64,000 bases of DNA from Oceanobacillus_B kapialis (GTDB taxonomy: Bacteria > Bacillota > Bacilli > Bacillales > Amphibacillaceae): assembly GCF_042685265.1 (NCBI RefSeq), contig NZ_JBHUMX010000044.1; one strand, given 5' to 3'. Position numbers and translations under genes: made by a program. Positions 51,622-61,216 of this stretch are shown one piece after another. Under the pieces are notes generated by a model. That model was not told where the DNA came from. It saw only the letters and a program-made list of their open reading frames with translations, and did no database searches. How positions within the stretch are numbered: position 1 is the first letter of the stretch; every line of letters begins with the position of its first letter.

Positions 51622-52476
51622 ATGTCTAACTATATAAGAAGGCTCAACGAACAGGATTTCCAAGATGTCAAAGCCATGGATACTGGCATTGAAGACGACT
51701 ATGTTATTCGGATTTTTCATAGATTATTAGATGACAATAATAGACTGTTTGGTCTTTTCCATAAGGAGAGTCTAGTCAGTATTGCCGGTTATTCAGTTTA
51801 TGCGAGGAAGTATGCCATGCTAGGTCGCTTGCGGAGTGATCGCCGCTATAGAGGAAATGATTTCTCCACAACCTTAGTAAAATACACGATGAAGGAAGTA
51901 CTTAAGCATCCGGCAATCACGTGGGTTGGCGGCAATACACAAGAAGAGAACCTTGCTGGCAGAAGAGTCCTAGAAAAAGCTGGCCTGCAGCCCTTCATCA
52001 CGCTCTATGGTGCTACAACGAAAGATGTTTCTAAGCTTGAAACAGGAGCTCGGCCATGGGCGAAAGTACATAACCTTAACAGGAAGAAAGAATTAGTTTA
52101 CAAAGGTTATCTTGACAACTCTAGCATATTTCCTTACCAATGTTATTACCCTTTTCCAGCTTCATGGGAGTTATTTACAGACGAAAACTTAGAAGCCTGG
52201 TCGTTTTACGAAAATAATAATCAAGATCGATTTCTTATCATGAAAGAAGACCAAAAGAAGAACGTTTACTTACATGTTATCTACCCTTGGAACGACATGG
52301 TTCATCAAGAGGGGTTATGGGAAACTATCTCAGACAACTATCAACAACTTGCCATGCAAACTATGGAAGCGACTTATGTCTGGATGGATCTAACAAAAGA
52401 AGAAGCAAAACTACTACCAGATAACCACCCATTCACCTTGGCATCACCCTGGATATTATTCGGAACAGCAAAATGA
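51622..52476 (+). CDS. GNAT-family N-acetyltransferase
   Basis: A 284-residue protein with an N-terminal GNAT acetyltransferase domain (about residues 1-140). The acetyl-CoA loop region is GRLRSDRRYRGNDFSTTLVK, followed by GNTQEENLAGRRVLEKAGLQ. The C-terminal half (about 150-284) is a second, GNAT-like region of unknown role with WELFTDENLEAWSFYENN. The acceptor substrate is unknown. The ATG at 51622 follows AAAGGGGTGAAC. Its promoter region overlaps that of the divergent lysine-riboswitch unit. Confidence 0.78.
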   Translation: MSNYIRRLNEQDFQDVKAMDTGIEDDYVIRIFHRLLDDNNRLFGLFHKESLVSIAGYSVYARKYAMLGRLRSDRRYRGNDFSTTLVKYTMKEVLKHPAITWVGGNTQEENLAGRRVLEKAGLQPFITLYGATTKDVSKLETGARPWAKVHNLNRKKELVYKGYLDNSSIFPYQCYYPFPASWELFTDENLEAWSFYENNNQDRFLIMKEDQKKNVYLHVIYPWNDMVHQEGLWETISDNYQQLAMQTMEATYVWMDLTKEEAKLLPDNHPFTLASPWILFGTAK

Positions 52477-52500
52477 CACTCTTGCCTTTTCGTTTTCGAC

Positions 52501-52546
52501 CAACTACCTGCCTGGACTTGGGCACCCCCCAAGTCCGAGTTGTTTC
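52501..52546 (+). terminator. Terminator of the GNAT gene
   Basis: GGACTTGGG and CCCAAGTCC form the core stem, extended by CAACT/AGTTG, and are followed by a short T run. Confidence 0.75.
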
Positions 52547-52598
52547 CATATGCATATGTTGTTTCAGGAAAAGCATCGTAAATACGGTTCTCCTACTG

Positions 52599-52751
52599 TC
52601 ACTTTTTATTTTTTCGAAATAAAACAATGCTTAACACCCCTGTTAACAGGCCAACCGCTCCACCAGCTTCCAGGTTTCCCAAAAGTAACCCAATCCCTGC
52701 CCCGAGCAATAAGCATGTAATAAAAGTAATTCCAACGGTTGCTTCACTCAT
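52599..52751 (-). CDS. 50-residue glycine-rich two-helix membrane peptide
   Basis: This short gene reads MSEATVGITFITCLLLGAG, then a Gly/Leu-rich stretch (IGLLLGNLEAGGAVGLLTGV) and LSIVLFRKNKK before the stop. Two hydrophobic helices with Gly-zipper spacing are separated by NLE, and the end is strongly basic. A near-perfect ribosome-binding site (GGAGGTG) lies 5 bases before the ATG. I do not recognise the family. It could be a small regulatory or toxin-like membrane peptide, or a fragment of the Gly-rich small membrane protein class common in bacilli. Confidence 0.65.
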   Translation of the reverse strand: MSEATVGITFITCLLLGAGIGLLLGNLEAGGAVGLLTGVLSIVLFRKNKK

Positions 52752-52929
52752 ATTGACACCTCCACGTTGCCTTATACTCTAGTGTATTAAGCAATCGCCA
52801 TTTGGTTAATCTGGTTATCACTTTTTCGTATAAACATCCTTTTGTTCTATAGTCGGAAAATTCGCTATTGCTATACTTCTTCATCCATGTTTAAATATCT
52901 AATAACCAAAACAATGAAGAGGTGATTTT

Positions 52930-54258
52930 GTGGGAGAGAAAGTTTCTGTCAGTATCCTAGGATTAGGTGTCGTAGGATCAGGTGTAGTAAAGTTAATAAA
53001 AGATCATCAAGAAGAACTGGCACATCGGTTAGGTTGTAGCGTACATGTTAAAAGTGTTTTAGTACGAGATTTAGAAAAGGCACGCGATATTACCATTGAG
53101 GAGACACTTCTCACCACAAATCCAAATGATATATTAGAAGACCCAGAGGTTGATATCATTGTAGAAGTAATGGGAGGAATTGAGGAATCCTTCCAGCTTA
53201 TTTTAAAAGCATTCTCTGTTAAAAAGCATGTAGTGACGGCCAATAAAGACCTCGTGGCTTTACATGGGGCCGAACTCCAACAAGCTGCGGATAGAAATCA
53301 ATGTGACTTTTATTATGAAGCAAGCGTTGCTGGCGGAATACCTATTTTAAGAGGCATCACAGACGGACTTTCTTCAGATCGCATTCAACAAGTGATGGGG
53401 ATTGTAAATGGGACAACAAATTATATTCTTACGAAGATGAATAATGAAGGGGTTTCGTACGAGAATGCCCTAAAAGAAGCTCAACATCTCGGCTTTGCTG
53501 AAGCGGATCCTACGGCAGACGTGGAAGGACTAGATGCAGCCAGAAAAATGGCAATCCTTGGCCGTCTTGCTTTTTCAACTAATATTGATCTAGAAGAGGT
53601 CGAAGTTGCTGGAATTAAGAACCTCGAATTAGAAGACTTGAAATATGGAGAACGACTCGGCTATACCATGAAGCTGATCGGTTTTGCAAGCTGCCAGGAT
53701 GGCGAAGTAGAAGTTAATGTACAACCTACCCTGCTGTCCAAAAATCATCCCCTTGCAGATGTGAAGAATGAATACAATGCCGTTTATGTTTATGGAGAAG
53801 CAGTTGGCGAGACAATGTTTTATGGGCCAGGAGCTGGTAGCTTACCAACTGCCACAGCGGTTGTATCCGATTTAGTGACAGTAATTAAGAATATGAAGCT
53901 GGGAGTAAGTGGCCACAGCACCATAAAACCTCGCTTTAAGAAAGAGCTTAAGACAGCAGAAAAGCGAATGGGCCAATATTACATCCGTTTGCATGTAAAA
54001 GATGAAGTGGGAGCTTTTTCAACCATCTCTTCTCTTTTTAATACGTTTAACATTAGTTTCAAACGAATTTTACAGACACCAATTAAGAAACATGAGACTG
54101 CAGAAATTATTTTGGTCACACACCAAACATCATTAGCAACATTTCATGCTTCTTTAAAAGACCTTAAAGAATTAGACGTCGTTCAAGAAATTAAAAGCTA
54201 CTACAAAGTTGAAGGAGATGTTGAGCGTGAGATGGCAGGGGTTACTCAAACACTATAA
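52930..54258 (+). CDS. hom: Homoserine dehydrogenase
   Basis: A 442-residue homoserine dehydrogenase (aspartate semialdehyde to homoserine). It has an N-terminal Rossmann domain (ILGLGVVGSGVV), VTANKDLVALHG, the catalytic region GIVNGTTNYILTKM and EADPTADVEGLDAARK, and a C-terminal ACT domain (YYIRLHVKDEVGAFSTISSL) for feedback inhibition by threonine. The start is GTG with GAGGTG upstream. It is the first gene of hom-thrC-thrB and overlaps thrC by 32 bases. Confidence 0.96.
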   Translation: MGEKVSVSILGLGVVGSGVVKLIKDHQEELAHRLGCSVHVKSVLVRDLEKARDITIEETLLTTNPNDILEDPEVDIIVEVMGGIEESFQLILKAFSVKKHVVTANKDLVALHGAELQQAADRNQCDFYYEASVAGGIPILRGITDGLSSDRIQQVMGIVNGTTNYILTKMNNEGVSYENALKEAQHLGFAEADPTADVEGLDAARKMAILGRLAFSTNIDLEEVEVAGIKNLELEDLKYGERLGYTMKLIGFASCQDGEVEVNVQPTLLSKNHPLADVKNEYNAVYVYGEAVGETMFYGPGAGSLPTATAVVSDLVTVIKNMKLGVSGHSTIKPRFKKELKTAEKRMGQYYIRLHVKDEVGAFSTISSLFNTFNISFKRILQTPIKKHETAEIILVTHQTSLATFHASLKDLKELDVVQEIKSYYKVEGDVEREMAGVTQTL

Positions 54259-55288
54259 AGATTACTTGCCCGTAACAGAAAACACACCAGAGATCTCTTT
54301 AGGGGAAGGAAATACACCGCTTATCCATTTTAAAAATCTATCCAGAAAGTTAGGAATCGAACTTTATGGAAAGGTTGAAGGAGCAAATCCAACGGGCTCC
54401 TTTAAGGACAGAGGAATGGTAATGGCTGTAGCAAAAGCGGTAGAAGAAGGTAGTAAAGCCATTGTGTGTGCCTCTACCGGAAATACTTCTGCTTCCGCCG
54501 CGGCGTATGCAGCCAAAGCTGACATCCGCGCCATAATTGTCATCCCAAAAGGAAAGGTAGCTATGGGAAAGCTTGCCCAGGCTATCATGTACGGTGCCGA
54601 AATTGTAGAGATTGAAGGGAACTTTGATAAGGCCCTTTCCATGGTGAGAGAAATCAGTGAGAAAACAGACGTCACCTTAGTGAATTCCGTTAATCCTTAC
54701 CGACTGGAAGGACAGAAAACAGCAGCTTTTGAAGTATGCGAACAACTAGGGTCGGCACCTGATGTTCTTGCTATCCCTGTCGGAAATGCTGGCAATATTA
54801 GTGCCTACTGGAAAGGTTTTAAAGAATATCATGAAAAAAACAATGCTGGTCTCCCCAAAATGTTTGGTTTTGAAGCAGAGGGAGCTGCCGCTATTGTGAA
54901 GAATCAAATTATCACAGAGCCAGAAACTATAGCAACAGCAATTCGTATTGGAAATCCAGCTAGCTGGGAACTTGCCGTTACAGCAAGAGAAGAATCAGGT
55001 GGAAGCATAACTGCTGTTTCCGATGAGGAGATTACCACTGCCTTTAAGCTTCTAGCCCAACAAGAAGGGGTTTTTGCAGAGCCTGGATCGTGCGCGTCCG
55101 TTGCTGGCGTCATCAGGCAATGTGAGCAAGGGAATATAAAAGAAGGAAGCAGCGTCGTTACTATCCTCACGGGAAATGGCTTAAAAGATCCGCAGACTGC
55201 TATTGATCAAATGGAAATTAAGCCAGTCTCCTTACCTAATGACGCCAACTCGTTACTAGACTATATCGGAAGTACGGTGACAGTATGA
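54227..55288 (+). CDS. thrC: Threonine synthase
   Basis: A 353-residue PLP enzyme converting O-phosphohomoserine to threonine. The PLP Lys is in NPTGSFKDRGMVMAVAKA, the phosphate loop is AIPVGNAGNISAYWKGF, and LTGNGLKDP closes the fold. The GTG at 54227 is preferred because the protein then starts VRWQGLLKHYKDYLPVTE as in B. subtilis ThrC, and GAAGGAG lies 9 bases upstream. Upstream in-frame codons lie inside hom. It overlaps thrB by four bases. Confidence 0.95.
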   Translation: MRWQGLLKHYKDYLPVTENTPEISLGEGNTPLIHFKNLSRKLGIELYGKVEGANPTGSFKDRGMVMAVAKAVEEGSKAIVCASTGNTSASAAAYAAKADIRAIIVIPKGKVAMGKLAQAIMYGAEIVEIEGNFDKALSMVREISEKTDVTLVNSVNPYRLEGQKTAAFEVCEQLGSAPDVLAIPVGNAGNISAYWKGFKEYHEKNNAGLPKMFGFEAEGAAAIVKNQIITEPETIATAIRIGNPASWELAVTAREESGGSITAVSDEEITTAFKLLAQQEGVFAEPGSCASVAGVIRQCEQGNIKEGSSVVTILTGNGLKDPQTAIDQMEIKPVSLPNDANSLLDYIGSTVTV

Positions 55289-56193
55289 CTTCTTACCGTA
55301 TTTGTGTTCCTGCAAGTTCCGCTAATCTAGGGCCAGCATTTGACTCAGCAGGTATTGCGTTGGAACTCTATTTAACATTAGAGGTGGAAGAACAGTCAGC
55401 GTGGGAGTTTGTTCATACATCTGATCTACTACCAGCTTGCTCACCTTATGAGGCACATTATATTTACCAAATTGCCGAAAAAACCGCCAATTTATATCAA
55501 AAGCCTCTCCCGCCTTGTAAAGCGACAGTTACCAGTGAAATTCCATTAGCTCGTGGACTTGGTAGCAGTGCTTCAGCTGTAATTGCCGGCATCGAATTAG
55601 CTAATCAACAATGTGACTTAAACCTAACAACTCATGACATGTTAAAACTCGGGACTGCAGTGGAAGGTCATCCAGATAATGTAGCAGCAGCCTTACTGGG
55701 GGGAATGGTTATATCCACAGCTTTTGAGGAAGAGGTCAAGCATGTGCAGCTTGCTCTTCCAGAGTTAGAAGCAGTTTTAAGCATTCCTTCCTTTGAGTTA
55801 AAGACAGAGGCAGCTAGAAATGTTTTGCCTAGTCAATTTAGTAGAGAAATGGCAACAATGGCAAGCAGTATCAGCAATGTATTCATTGCTGCTTTGGCGT
55901 CCGGGGATTTAGAGCTAGCCGGGGAAATGATGGAACAGGACTTATTTCATGAGCCCTATCGATCTAGTTTACTCCCCCATTACGAGAAGGTTAGACAGGA
56001 GGCAAAGTTGGCTGGAAGCTTAGGTACAGTTATTAGCGGTGCCGGTCCAACAATGCTTTCCTTTGCTCGAAAAGGGGAAGGACTTGCATTAGCCACACAT
56101 TTACAAGGCATACTGCCAGATTTTCAAGTAGCATTAACCCATATCGCCAAGCACGGACTGCAAACAGAAACACTGAGACCCGCTACAGATTAA
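55285..56193 (+). CDS. thrB: Homoserine kinase
   Basis: A 302-residue GHMP kinase that phosphorylates homoserine. The ATP loop PLARGLGSSASAVIAG, the N-terminal PASSANLGPAFDSAGIAL and the C-terminal TVISGAGPTMLSFA are all present. It is coupled to thrC by an ATGA overlap and is last in the operon. A strong terminator covers its stop codon. Confidence 0.95.
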   Translation: MTSYRICVPASSANLGPAFDSAGIALELYLTLEVEEQSAWEFVHTSDLLPACSPYEAHYIYQIAEKTANLYQKPLPPCKATVTSEIPLARGLGSSASAVIAGIELANQQCDLNLTTHDMLKLGTAVEGHPDNVAAALLGGMVISTAFEEEVKHVQLALPELEAVLSIPSFELKTEAARNVLPSQFSREMATMASSISNVFIAALASGDLELAGEMMEQDLFHEPYRSSLLPHYEKVRQEAKLAGSLGTVISGAGPTMLSFARKGEGLALATHLQGILPDFQVALTHIAKHGLQTETLRPATD

Positions 56194-56217
56194 TGGTAGC
56201 GAGCCTCAGTGTTTTTT
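56167..56217. terminator. Terminator of the thr operon (and probably argF)
   Basis: AACACTGAG-aCCCGCTAC pairs with GTAGCGaGCCTCAGTGTT, then T6. Confidence 0.85.
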
Positions 56218-56256
56218 AACGTGAATTAGTGTTGGGGCTTTTTGTAATCTCCCAAC

Positions 56257-57222
56257 TCACCCCATTATTGCAGCCATTAAGGCTTTTTGAGCATGTAGTC
56301 TATTCTCAGCCTGTTGAAAGACAATCGATTGTGTTCCGTCGATTACCTCAGCCGCTACCTCTTCTCCTCTATGTGCCGGAAGACAATGCATAAACGATGC
56401 ATCTGGTTTCGCCAAGGAGAGCAGTTTAGGGGTAACTTGATGTTGATGAAACGCCTCTATCCTTTTCTTCTGCTCCTCTTCCTGTCCCATACTTGCCCAT
56501 ACATCTGTATATATGATGTCTGCATCCGTTACCGCCATTTCGGGCTCTTGTTCAAAGTTAATACTTCCACCGGACGATGCTGTTAGCTTTTTAGCATTTT
56601 CGACTTCTACTTCTTTTGGAAAATAGCCATTTGGAGTACAAATGGTGAGGTTTATCCCCATTAAACCAGCTCCCACCATTATGGAATTTGCCATATTGTT
56701 CCCGTCTCCGATGTATGTAACATTAATCCCTTTAAGCGCGCCTTTTTGTTCTTTGATAGTCAACAGATCCGCAAGTACCTGACAAGGGTGGTAAAGATCG
56801 GTCAGCCCATTTATAACTGGAATACTAGCATTCTCCGCAAGCTGTTCAACCATCTCCTGGGAAAAGGTCCGGATCATAATTCCATCGAGATACCCTGATA
56901 AAACCTTAGCGGTATCAGCAATTGACTCCCCTCTGCCAATTTGTAAATCCTTCGTACTGAGAAATATTCCATTACCTCCAAGCTGGTAAATTCCCGCTTC
57001 AAAAGACACCCTCGTACGTGTCGAAGCTTTTTCGAAAATCATACCAAGTGTCTTTCCTTTTAAAAGAGCTTCCTCTTCCCCATTTTTTCTTTTCGCTTTA
57101 AGTTGCTCCGCTAACTGTAGTAAATAATGAATTTCTTCCTTTGTAAAATCTCCTAAAGTTAAAAAGTCACGACCTGCAAGAGGCTTTGTGCTATTTGGCG
57201 CTTCCTTTAATTGTATCGGCAT
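56257..57222 (-). CDS. argF: Ornithine carbamoyltransferase
   Basis: A 321-residue enzyme of arginine synthesis (ornithine + carbamoyl phosphate to citrulline). Conserved sites are the carbamoyl-phosphate loop ASTRTRVSFE, IMIRTFSQ, LYHPCQVLADL and the ornithine site FMHCLPAHRGEE. Two adjacent ATG codons (57225, 57222) follow GGGTGGAG; the second gives the better spacing. It stands apart from other arg genes. The region before it is AT-rich with ARG-box-like TGCATAATAATTCG, a weak candidate operator. A catabolic OTC cannot be excluded, but no arcA/arcC is near. Confidence 0.94.
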   Translation of the reverse strand: MPIQLKEAPNSTKPLAGRDFLTLGDFTKEEIHYLLQLAEQLKAKRKNGEEEALLKGKTLGMIFEKASTRTRVSFEAGIYQLGGNGIFLSTKDLQIGRGESIADTAKVLSGYLDGIMIRTFSQEMVEQLAENASIPVINGLTDLYHPCQVLADLLTIKEQKGALKGINVTYIGDGNNMANSIMVGAGLMGINLTICTPNGYFPKEVEVENAKKLTASSGGSINFEQEPEMAVTDADIIYTDVWASMGQEEEQKKRIEAFHQHQVTPKLLSLAKPDASFMHCLPAHRGEEVAAEVIDGTQSIVFQQAENRLHAQKALMAAIMG

Positions 57223-57325
57223 CATGCATCTCCACCCTTCAGAATGTATATACGAATTATTATGCATTATTTAGAATAAATATACAACTGTTTTCATTGT
57301 TTATTTTATGGGTAGTTGTGATAGT

Positions 57326-57720
57326 TGGTTGAATAGTTTTCAGCGTCGAATGGCAGGCGGTATTGGTTGATTGAACTGCTTTCTGCGTTGATTGGACCCC
57401 TCTCTTGGTTGATTGAACTGCTTTCTGCGTTGATTGGGCTCCTCTCTTGGTTGATTGAACTGCTTTCTGCGTTGATTGGGCCCCTCTCCTGGTTGATTAA
57501 ACTGCTTTCTGCGTTGATTGGGCCCCTCTCCTGGTTGATTAAACTGCCTTATACGCCGATTGGACTGCTCTCCTGGTTGATTGAACGACTTTCTACGCCG
57601 ATTGGGTTCCTCTCCTGGTTGATTGAACGACTTTCTACGCCGATTGGGCTCCTCTCCTGGTTGATTGAACGACTTTCTACGCCGATTGGGTTCCTCTCCT
57701 GGTTGATTAAACTGCCTTCA
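57326..57720 (+). repeat. 42-bp tandem repeat (minisatellite)
   Basis: Eight full 42-base units run from 57367 to 57702 without interruption. They are preceded by one diverged unit (57326-57366) and followed by a partial unit (from 57703). Units 1-4 carry GAACTGCTTTCTGCGTTGATTGG-type sequence (type A) and units 6-8 GAACGACTTTCTACGCCGATTGG-type (type B), with unit 5 intermediate. The open frames over it (14 residues per unit) have no ribosome-binding site and are not credited as genes. It lies between argF and the methyltransferase gene. Confidence 0.88.
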
Positions 57721-57728
57721 CCGACAAA

Positions 57729-57764
57729 CAAAAAAACATCGCTCTGCTAGACAGCAAAGCGATG
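57729..57764 (-). terminator. Terminator of the methyltransferase gene
   Basis: On the minus strand CATCGCT...AGCGATG is followed by T7. Confidence 0.85.
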
Positions 57765-57768
57765 CGCT

Positions 57769-58959
57769 CTATTTCACCTGTATAAATAATACTTTCAAAT
57801 AATTCCCTTGTGGAAATTGGCGATTTACTTGAAAGTCTGCAGGCAGATGATATTCCTCAACTATTTTATAGCCTGTCTTCATTTGTTTAAAAGCTTTCTC
57901 AACAAAGCCTTTAAACTTTTTCATCCCAAAGCTTGCATTGTTTGTAGACGCGACAATAATTCCATTTTTAGCTGTGATCTCGATTGTATCCATCAACAGT
58001 TTTGGATAATCCTTCGCAGTACTGAATGTACGCTTTTTAGACCTGGCAAAGCTTGGTGGGTCCAGTACGACCATATCAAATTTTAATTGATGGCGTTTAG
58101 CATACTGGAAATAATCAAACACGTCCATTACTCGGATATCATGCTGTTCAAAGTCGAGGCCGTTCACACTGAACTGTTCAATTGTTTTTGCCTTCGAGCG
58201 CTTAGCAAGATCCACACTGGTCGTCTTATCCGCTCCTCCAAGAGCTGCAGCTATCGAAAATGCTCCTGTATAAGAAAAGGTGTTAAGCACATGCTTGCCC
58301 TTCGCATATTTATCGCGAATAGCTTTTCTTACATCCCGTTGATCAAGGAATATCCCGACCATCGCACCATCGTTTAAATATACAGCGTAGCGCATGCCAT
58401 TTTCCTTAACGATTACTGGAAACTCCCCACGCTCTCCTTTTACAAAGTCGTCATCTTCCATATACTTTCCTTTAGTATCAAAGCGTTTCTTTTCATAAAT
58501 TGCTTTATAATCACCGAGGTTGTCCAGTACCTGGATGACCTGTTCTTTAAACGAATAAATCCCATCACTATACCAATTGATCAAGTAATAGCGATCAAAG
58601 TAATCAATGGTTAAGCCACCAATGCCGTCACCTTCTCCGTTAAACAGGCGAAAAGCAGTTGTCTCTTCGTTCTGATAAAAACCCTTGCGTTTATTAATTG
58701 CTTTCAGGATTTTTTGCTGGAAGAATGAGAAATCAATGGCTTCTTGTTTGTTCGTCAAAACCCAACCAATTCCTTTGTTCTGCCTGCCATAATATCCTCT
58801 CGCAAGAAAGCCACGTCTTGAATCAACAAGGTCAATAATCGAGCCTTCTTCTTTTAAGGCCTGCTCATTTATAATGGCATCTTTATTAATTAACGGTAAT
58901 CCTCTACGAATATCTTCTATAAATGAATCTTTCACTTTTAACTCAATAGTAGTTTGCAT
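57769..58959 (-). CDS. RlmI-like class I rRNA methyltransferase
   Basis: A 396-residue SAM-dependent methyltransferase of the RlmI/YwbD group. The N-terminal PUA-type domain (about 1-75) precedes an insertion domain. The methyltransferase core has motif I VLNTFSYTGAFSIAAALGGA and the catalytic loop DMVVLDPPSFARSKKR. The length equals that of E. coli RlmI, which methylates a cytosine C5 of 23S rRNA. The ATG at 58959 follows AAGGATG; earlier in-frame codons are poor starts. The target base is not proven. Confidence 0.88.
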   Translation of the reverse strand: MQTTIELKVKDSFIEDIRRGLPLINKDAIINEQALKEEGSIIDLVDSRRGFLARGYYGRQNKGIGWVLTNKQEAIDFSFFQQKILKAINKRKGFYQNEETTAFRLFNGEGDGIGGLTIDYFDRYYLINWYSDGIYSFKEQVIQVLDNLGDYKAIYEKKRFDTKGKYMEDDDFVKGERGEFPVIVKENGMRYAVYLNDGAMVGIFLDQRDVRKAIRDKYAKGKHVLNTFSYTGAFSIAAALGGADKTTSVDLAKRSKAKTIEQFSVNGLDFEQHDIRVMDVFDYFQYAKRHQLKFDMVVLDPPSFARSKKRTFSTAKDYPKLLMDTIEITAKNGIIVASTNNASFGMKKFKGFVEKAFKQMKTGYKIVEEYHLPADFQVNRQFPQGNYLKVLFIQVK

Positions 58960-59189
58960 GTTGTCATCCTTAACTTTTTTTCTTATTATCGCATGTGATC
59001 TCAAAAAGCGAAAGAGAAGTCCAATTGAACAATTGTCCCCCCTCTTATCTATTGGTACAAAATTAATTTTTATTCTAACAATTTATTGCTGAATACTGTG
59101 ATATGATGGGATTTATAAACTGAAAATTCATTAGGCGGGAGTCTTCCTGTCAGATGGTACAAACCAATTCATGTGAAAAGGAGCAATTC

Positions 59190-60452
59190 ATGAAAACGAA
59201 ATCCTTAATCAACTTTAATGAGATTACAAGAAAGGATATCCCCCATTACTACGATTACGCTTTTGCTATTGATAAAGCACAGCAAATCCTAAAAGAAAAA
59301 CTCGGAGATGAGCTTTCCTTATATGAAGCAGAGGAGGATCTTACTGAATTAGAAGAGGCCGTTTCTACCATGCTTCAACAACAAGACCCAGCCATTCAGA
59401 CATTGGGAACAGTATTTGACACAGTAGCAGTTTCCACCATTTCCTTTAATGACAAAGAACAATATCGCATTAAACCTTCACTGAATAACCATATTTTCTA
59501 TTTTCCCCATTATCATGTGGCAAGTATGAAGATACCCATTTTTCAAAGCCATATGGAGTACGAGCGTTCATTTGTATTCGCCCGAAGCCATGAAGAGCTA
59601 CTTCAATTCCTCGAGTATATTACAAAGCAACAACGAGCATATATGCAAGAAGACATCACCGTATTAACAGATACGGATGAAGGATTAAAACGATCTAAAG
59701 AAAAACTAACCAATCAAATCTCCAGAGAAAGCATTTTATTGGAAGAACAAGTGAAAACAGATATTTTTCGCTCCATTGATGAATTCTTTGTTAAGGGCGG
59801 AGCATTTTACAAGGCTTACAATATCCCTTACAAAAGAGGGATTCTCCTGTATGGCAGTCCTGGAAACGGGAAAACAACACTTGTGAAGTCGATTGCCGGC
59901 AGTGTGCCCGCACCCGTTGTTTACTGGCAGATTACCGAATATACATCAAGTTACTCTATAAGCGAGGTTTTCTCTATTGCTACAAGGATGGCACCACTTG
60001 TTCTTATTATTGAAGACATTGATTCCATGCCTGAAGAAGCACGCTCCGTATTTTTAAACACATTAGATGGCGCGACTTCCAAAGAAGGGATTTTCCTTAT
60101 CGGCACGACAAACTATCCGGAAAAAATTGATCCGGCGCTAATCAATCGCGCAGGTAGATTTGACAGAGCCTATGAGGTTAAACAGCCTGACGAATCGTTA
60201 CGCGACACTTATTTACGCAGTAAAGGACTGGATCGATTCCTTGAAGAACCTGCTATCTCACGGTTAACCAAGCAAACAAAAGGGTTATCGATCGCGCAGC
60301 TGAATGAACTCTATATGTCGATTGCCTTAAAATGGCATTATGAAAAACAGGTAGATGCAGAGGCAATTGTTAAAGAGCTTCAAGAAAACCACCGAAGAAC
60401 GATGAAACAGGATTGGGAAATGGAAGAGTATGCTGGGAAGCTAGGTTTCTAG
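59190..60452 (+). CDS. AAA-family ATPase (YjoB-like)
   Basis: A 420-residue protein with an N-terminal region of unknown fold (about 1-210) and a C-terminal AAA domain. Walker A is LLYGSPGNGKTTLV, Walker B is LVLIIEDIDSMPEEA, sensor 1 is IGTTNYPEKID and the Arg finger region is NRAGRFDRAYEV. Layout and length resemble B. subtilis YjoB, a chaperone-like ATPase. The ATG at 59190 has AAAAGGAG upstream at good spacing. It is monocistronic and the partner or substrate is unknown. Confidence 0.85.
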   Translation: MKTKSLINFNEITRKDIPHYYDYAFAIDKAQQILKEKLGDELSLYEAEEDLTELEEAVSTMLQQQDPAIQTLGTVFDTVAVSTISFNDKEQYRIKPSLNNHIFYFPHYHVASMKIPIFQSHMEYERSFVFARSHEELLQFLEYITKQQRAYMQEDITVLTDTDEGLKRSKEKLTNQISRESILLEEQVKTDIFRSIDEFFVKGGAFYKAYNIPYKRGILLYGSPGNGKTTLVKSIAGSVPAPVVYWQITEYTSSYSISEVFSIATRMAPLVLIIEDIDSMPEEARSVFLNTLDGATSKEGIFLIGTTNYPEKIDPALINRAGRFDRAYEVKQPDESLRDTYLRSKGLDRFLEEPAISRLTKQTKGLSIAQLNELYMSIALKWHYEKQVDAEAIVKELQENHRRTMKQDWEMEEYAGKLGF

Positions 60453-60480
60453 TATTCTATATAAAATTCCTTAGCTAACA

Positions 60481-60517
60481 AAAGCCGAGTAGACTTTATA
60501 TGTCTCTCGGCTCTTGT
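60481..60517. terminator. Bidirectional terminator
   Basis: AGCCGAGtAGAC pairs with GTCTcTCGGCT. It lies between the AAA gene and the convergent ABC cassette. Confidence 0.8.
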
Positions 60518-61216
60518 TTATCTCACATAATTAATATAGGAATCTGGATTAAGATCCAACGTTTGATCTTCCCCTACCCGAATTAAAACAACATTTTCTC
60601 CATGCTGTACGGTCGATTCGTTCTCACTTCCCATAAACGTTCTTCCCGTAAATTGATTGAACGGAAAGGGATCTTTAAAGGTATTTAATTCAACTTCTTC
60701 ATAACCATCTGGGCTTATGATATGCAACCCGTCCCCGGATAATGTTACAGCAGGCGGGTTAATATACTCGCTCATATCCTCACCATCCATATAAAGAGGG
60801 GTTTCATAGTAAATGACTTCCACAGCATCTCCCATTCCCGCTACTTTTTCCACGTAAATAGGAGCCATGAGTTCTTCACTTGGACTAGAGATAATATGAA
60901 GTTCCTCTCCTGAGTATGTGAAATCCCATCCCTCCCGAACGAAAGCTTCATCAATATCCTCTGGGTTGCCTTCGTCCATATAGCTATAGAGTGATGGGCT
61001 ACTAGGTTTTTCTTCGCCACTACTTGCAAGGCGTTCTTCAAAAGGTTGCACAATTGCAAGAATGATACCACAAGCTATTAAAATAGATACATATAAAGGG
61101 AGCAACCATCTTTCTTTTCTCCTTAAGGCAGGAAAACTCTTTGCACTGAACCTTACTAACATAATGACACCTATCATAAGGACGGTCAGTAATATAATGG
61201 GTAAGAGTGCTGTCAT
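60518..61216 (-). CDS. Membrane-anchored protein of the second GntR/ABC cassette
   Basis: A 232-residue protein with two N-terminal membrane helices (about 3-22 and 38-58). A mostly acidic extracytoplasmic region of about 170 residues follows. I do not recognise the family. Its start overlaps the permease stop (ATGA), so it is coupled to it. It holds the same place as the 403-residue protein of the cassette at 2786-5923, suggesting an accessory role in the transporter. Confidence 0.68.
   Translation of the reverse strand: MTALLPIILLTVLMIGVIMLVRFSAKSFPALRRKERWLLPLYVSILIACGIILAIVQPFEERLASSGEEKPSSPSLYSYMDEGNPEDIDEAFVREGWDFTYSGEELHIISSPSEELMAPIYVEKVAGMGDAVEVIYYETPLYMDGEDMSEYINPPAVTLSGDGLHIISPDGYEEVELNTFKDPFPFNQFTGRTFMGSENESTVQHGENVVLIRVGEDQTLDLNPDSYINYVR

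Noticed and set aside
57367..57750. Open frames on both strands of the 42-bp tandem repeat
   Set aside because: The unit length is a multiple of three, so frames stay open by construction. There is no ribosome-binding site and the composition is not protein-like.
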